64,000 bases of DNA from Alistipes sp. (GTDB taxonomy: Bacteria; Bacteroidota; Bacteroidia; Bacteroidales; Rikenellaceae). A program made the translations under genes and the position numbers. The stretch lies in assembly GCA_017465575.1 (NCBI GenBank), contig JAFTVX010000029.1:1-64000 (forward strand), in the 5' to 3' direction. Below the pieces are notes generated by a model. It was not told where the DNA came from, did no database searches, and saw nothing but the letters and a program-made list of their open reading frames with translations. Shown here piece after piece: positions 61,670 through 64,000 of this stretch; the first letter of the stretch is position 1; every line of letters begins with the position of its first letter.

Positions 61670-63598
61670 TTATTGTTGTTCAGTTATTTCTAATTCGTAA
61701 GACACCTTCTCCCACTCGTGCATAAGTCTATCGTACTGCTCCTTGAGGGCATTGTACTTGGCGTAGTCGTCGGCATTGTACTCCGTAGCCACGGCAAAGC
61801 GAGCATCGTAGTCCGAAATCTCCTTTTCGACCTTTGCCAACTCCTCCTCGACGCTCTCTACTGCCTTGCGCAGTTTACGGATAAGCTTCTCCTGTTCCTT
61901 CTTCTGTTCGTAGCTGAGCTTGCCACCGCTATTCTCTACGGCTTTGGTCGCCACAGGGCGCTCCTTGCGCTCAATCTCCTGCAACGACTCCACCTTGCGC
62001 TTCTCGAGGAAGTACCAGATATCGCCGAGATACTCTCTAACGCCACCATCGCGGAACTCGTAGATGCGGTCAACAAGACCATCGAGGAACTCTCTATCGT
62101 GCGACACAACGACAACGGTGCCGTCATACTTCTGCAACGCATTTTTGAGGATATCCTTCGAGCGCATATCCATGTGGTTGGTGGGCTCGTCGAGAACGAG
62201 GAGGTTGTATGGCTCAAGCATCAAACGCGCCATAGCCAAGCGAGAACGCTCGCCACCCGATAGCACCTTAACCTTCTTGTCGATATCTTCGCCACGGAAG
62301 AGGAAAGCACCAAGGATGTCGCGTAGGCGAGTGCGGATATCGCCCACGGCAACACGGTCGAGGGTATCGAAAACGGTGAACTCACCGTCCATCAGGTCGT
62401 CTTGGTTCTGGGCGTAGTAGCCGATATTTACATTTGCACCAACCTTTATATCGCCCTCGGTAGCCTCCAACTCGCCGATAAGCATACGGGCAAAGGTGGT
62501 CTTACCCTCGCCATTGCGACCAACAAGGGCAATCTTCTGGCCTCGCTCGATGGTGAACTCGGCGCCCGCAAAGATGCGCTTATCGCCAAAGGCCTTGCCT
62601 ACACCCTTGATATCGGCAACAATCTGTCCCGAACGGGGTGCAGGAGGGAACTTGATGTTTAGGCGCGACATATCCTCCTCGTCGACCTCGATGCGTTCAA
62701 GGCGTTCGAGTTGCTTGACACGCGACTGCACCTGGTTACTCTTCGTAGGCTTGTAGCGGAACTTCTCGATAAACTCCTCGGTCTTCTCGATTAGGCGCTG
62801 CTGATTTTCGTAAGCAGCCATCTGCTGTTGACGGCGCTCAGCACGCAACTCTACGAACTTCGAATAGGGGACTTTATAGTCGTAGGCCTTGCCCAGCGAG
62901 AGCTCGATGGTGCGTGTCGTAACATTATCCAAAAAGGCACGGTCGTGCGAGATAAGCAACACCGCGCCATTGTAGTTCTTGAGATACTCCTCCAACCACT
63001 GAATACTCTCGATATCAAGGTGATTGGTAGGCTCATCTAACAAAAAGATTGAGGGTCGTCGCAGGAGCAACTTTGCCAACTCGATACGCATACGCCAACC
63101 GCCAGAGAACTCGCGTGTGGGGCGCTCAAAGTCCGAACGCTTGAAGCCCAAGCCGAGGAGCGTGCGCTCGATATCTGCCTCTCGCGTATCGCCACCGAGG
63201 ATGTGGTAGCGGTCGTTGGCATCGTTGAGCCTATGGATAAGGTCGGCGTAGGCCTCCGACTCATAGTCGGTGCGTGAGGCAATCTCCGATGTTAGGCGCT
63301 CGATGTCGGCCTCGATGCGAAGCACCTCGTCGAAGGCCTTGGCGGTCTCGGCGATGAGCGATGTGGTATCCGCTACGCGCATCTGCTGTGGAAGATAGCC
63401 GATGGTGCACTCGCCATTGATGGTTACAGCACCCTCGGTGGGCTGCTGCTCACCTGTGATAACACGCAGTAGGGTGGTCTTGCCCGCACCATTCTTGCCC
63501 ACAAGACCTATGCGGTCCTTGGGGTTGATCAGGAACGAGATACCATCAAAGAGTGTCCAACCGCCGTAGCTAATCGAGAGATTGTCGAGTGAAATCAT
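61670..63598 (-). CDS. ABC-F family ATPase (Uup/YheS type)
   Basis: 642 residues, two ABC domains and no membrane segment. Walker A GKNGAGKTT (34-42) and GRNGEGKTT in the second half; signatures FSGGWRMRIELA and LSGGERSRLAMA; Walker B LLDEPTNHLD and VLDEPTNHMD. A charged linker lies between the domains and a coiled-coil C-terminus of about 85 residues (KLSYEQKKEQEKLIRKLRKAV onward) resembles Uup. The family acts on the ribosome. Nothing here points to an antibiotic-resistance subtype. Confidence 0.93.
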   Translation of the reverse strand: MISLDNLSISYGGWTLFDGISFLINPKDRIGLVGKNGAGKTTLLRVITGEQQPTEGAVTINGECTIGYLPQQMRVADTTSLIAETAKAFDEVLRIEADIERLTSEIASRTDYESEAYADLIHRLNDANDRYHILGGDTREADIERTLLGLGFKRSDFERPTREFSGGWRMRIELAKLLLRRPSIFLLDEPTNHLDIESIQWLEEYLKNYNGAVLLISHDRAFLDNVTTRTIELSLGKAYDYKVPYSKFVELRAERRQQQMAAYENQQRLIEKTEEFIEKFRYKPTKSNQVQSRVKQLERLERIEVDEEDMSRLNIKFPPAPRSGQIVADIKGVGKAFGDKRIFAGAEFTIERGQKIALVGRNGEGKTTFARMLIGELEATEGDIKVGANVNIGYYAQNQDDLMDGEFTVFDTLDRVAVGDIRTRLRDILGAFLFRGEDIDKKVKVLSGGERSRLAMARLMLEPYNLLVLDEPTNHMDMRSKDILKNALQKYDGTVVVVSHDREFLDGLVDRIYEFRDGGVREYLGDIWYFLEKRKVESLQEIERKERPVATKAVENSGGKLSYEQKKEQEKLIRKLRKAVESVEEELAKVEKEISDYDARFAVATEYNADDYAKYNALKEQYDRLMHEWEKVSYELEITEQQ

Positions 63599-63607
63599 AA
63601 TTAATTA

Positions 63608-64000
63608 TTATGAATTTAGCATATCTACGATTGCCTGCTCGGGGCTCTCTGCACCAAATACCGAGCTACCAGCAACCAGTGCCTCGGCACCTGCGTCGAA
63701 CAGTAGGCGAGAGTTTGAGGCAGAGATACCGCCATCAACCTCGATGATAAGCTCCGATAAGCCGAGCTCCTCCTTCTTGCGGCTGAGATACTCGCACTTG
63801 GCAATTGACGAAGGCATAAACTTCTGACCGCCAAAGCCAGGCTCTACGCTCATAACGAGGATAAGGTCGAGTTTGTCGAGCCACTTGTCCAAAACCTCGG
63901 GCTCGGTGCCAGGCTTAATCGAGATACCCACCTTGGCGCCAGCCTTGCGGATAAGGTCGATGCAGAGGTCGATGTTCTCGGTAGCCTCGTAGTGGAAGGT
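63608..64000 (-). CDS. rpe: ribulose-phosphate 3-epimerase (5' end beyond window)
   Basis: C-terminal 130 residues; the frame stays open through the window edge (translation there begins TFHYEATENIDLCIDL). Interconverts ribulose-5-phosphate and xylulose-5-phosphate in the pentose phosphate pathway. LILVMSVEPGFGGQKFMPSS, with the catalytic SVEPGFGGQ block, and IEVDGGIS with the catalytic Asp are diagnostic, ending in VAGSSVFG. It ends 9 nt before the ABC-F start, so it leads the ABC-F-rlmB-metallopeptidase run. Confidence 0.95.
   Translation of the reverse strand, partial: TFHYEATENIDLCIDLIRKAGAKVGISIKPGTEPEVLDKWLDKLDLILVMSVEPGFGGQKFMPSSIAKCEYLSRKKEELGLSELIIEVDGGISASNSRLLFDAGAEALVAGSSVFGAESPEQAIVDMLNS

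Noticed and set aside
1..64000. CRISPR arrays, tRNA/rRNA genes, prophage or insertion-sequence transposases
   Set aside because: I looked for spaced direct repeats, tRNA T-loop sequences, conserved rRNA stretches and transposase or integrase motifs and saw none. A tRNA could be missed by eye.

Overview
This is a Bacteroidota chromosome segment, most likely order Bacteroidales and perhaps Alistipes-like (Rikenellaceae). The genus is a guess from gene content and codon habits; the phylum is firm. Reasons: promoters repeatedly match the Bacteroides -33/-7 type (TTTG or TTG, 18-21 nt, TAnnTTTG), start codons lack Shine-Dalgarno sites, and the families are typical (BACON lipoprotein, GSCFA, DUF2851, PafA-like phosphatase, NagB-LmbE fusion, PiT-PhoU fusion). 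I see 55 protein genes, the last cut by the window edge. I see no rRNA, tRNA, CRISPR array, prophage or insertion sequence.

Layout. 1-8.4 kb: an isochorismatase-family hydrolase behind a leader that can fold as a pseudoknot, then a tight run dapB, lepB, YigZ, uvrA, M16 peptidase, and an O-methyltransferase. 8.5-14.3 kb: ZIP metal transporter, rubrerythrin, GadC-like amino-acid antiporter, and a two-gene amino-sugar operon (NagB-LmbE fusion, then nagB). 14.4-21.4 kb, minus strand: a membrane PHP protein, a phosphoethanolamine transferase, two tandem glycerophosphodiesterase-like proteins (the second with a degenerate site) and a nucleobase permease, then purA from its own promoter. 21.5-30.8 kb, minus strand: dCMP deaminase, secA, DUF2851, SufT-like, SufE, a PafA-like phosphatase that has lost most metal ligands, GSCFA and an acyltransferase. 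30.8-33.2 kb: an AT-rich HpaII-type restriction-modification pair. 33.4-34.5 kb: luxS and an MTA/SAH-nucleosidase-like gene, consecutive steps of the activated methyl cycle. 34.9-43 kb: TPR protein, gyrA, aldehyde dehydrogenase, deoD and a cysteine desulfidase-like (UPF0597) gene. 43-49 kb: GH84 hexosaminidase, a BACON lipoprotein behind a long structured leader, an unknown protein and a DUF362 lipoprotein. 49-55.5 kb: an OmpR-type two-component system divergent from a PiT-PhoU phosphate transporter, and a LytS/LytTR pair. 55.6-64 kb: HAD phosphatase, SDR, YbaK, a small unknown, an OmpA-like protein with a His-rich tail, a zinc-ribbon CD225 membrane protein, ispE, YgjP-like metallopeptidase, rlmB, ABC-F ATPase and partial rpe.

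The most unusual material lies between genes. Two 131-nt elements (40589-40719 and 53482-53612) start at the stop codons of two unrelated genes, share termini and a conserved apical motif, and keep their stem through compensating changes; they look like an undescribed structured RNA or small mobile palindrome. A cloverleaf-capable element (34531-34643), a third palindrome type (42932-43040), CTAANAA heptad arrays before two start codons and the structured leader before the BACON lipoprotein are also notable. By eye I found only 17 CCGG sites in 64 kb, which fits the resident CCGG-type restriction system. All calls come from reading the sequence; no searches were run.
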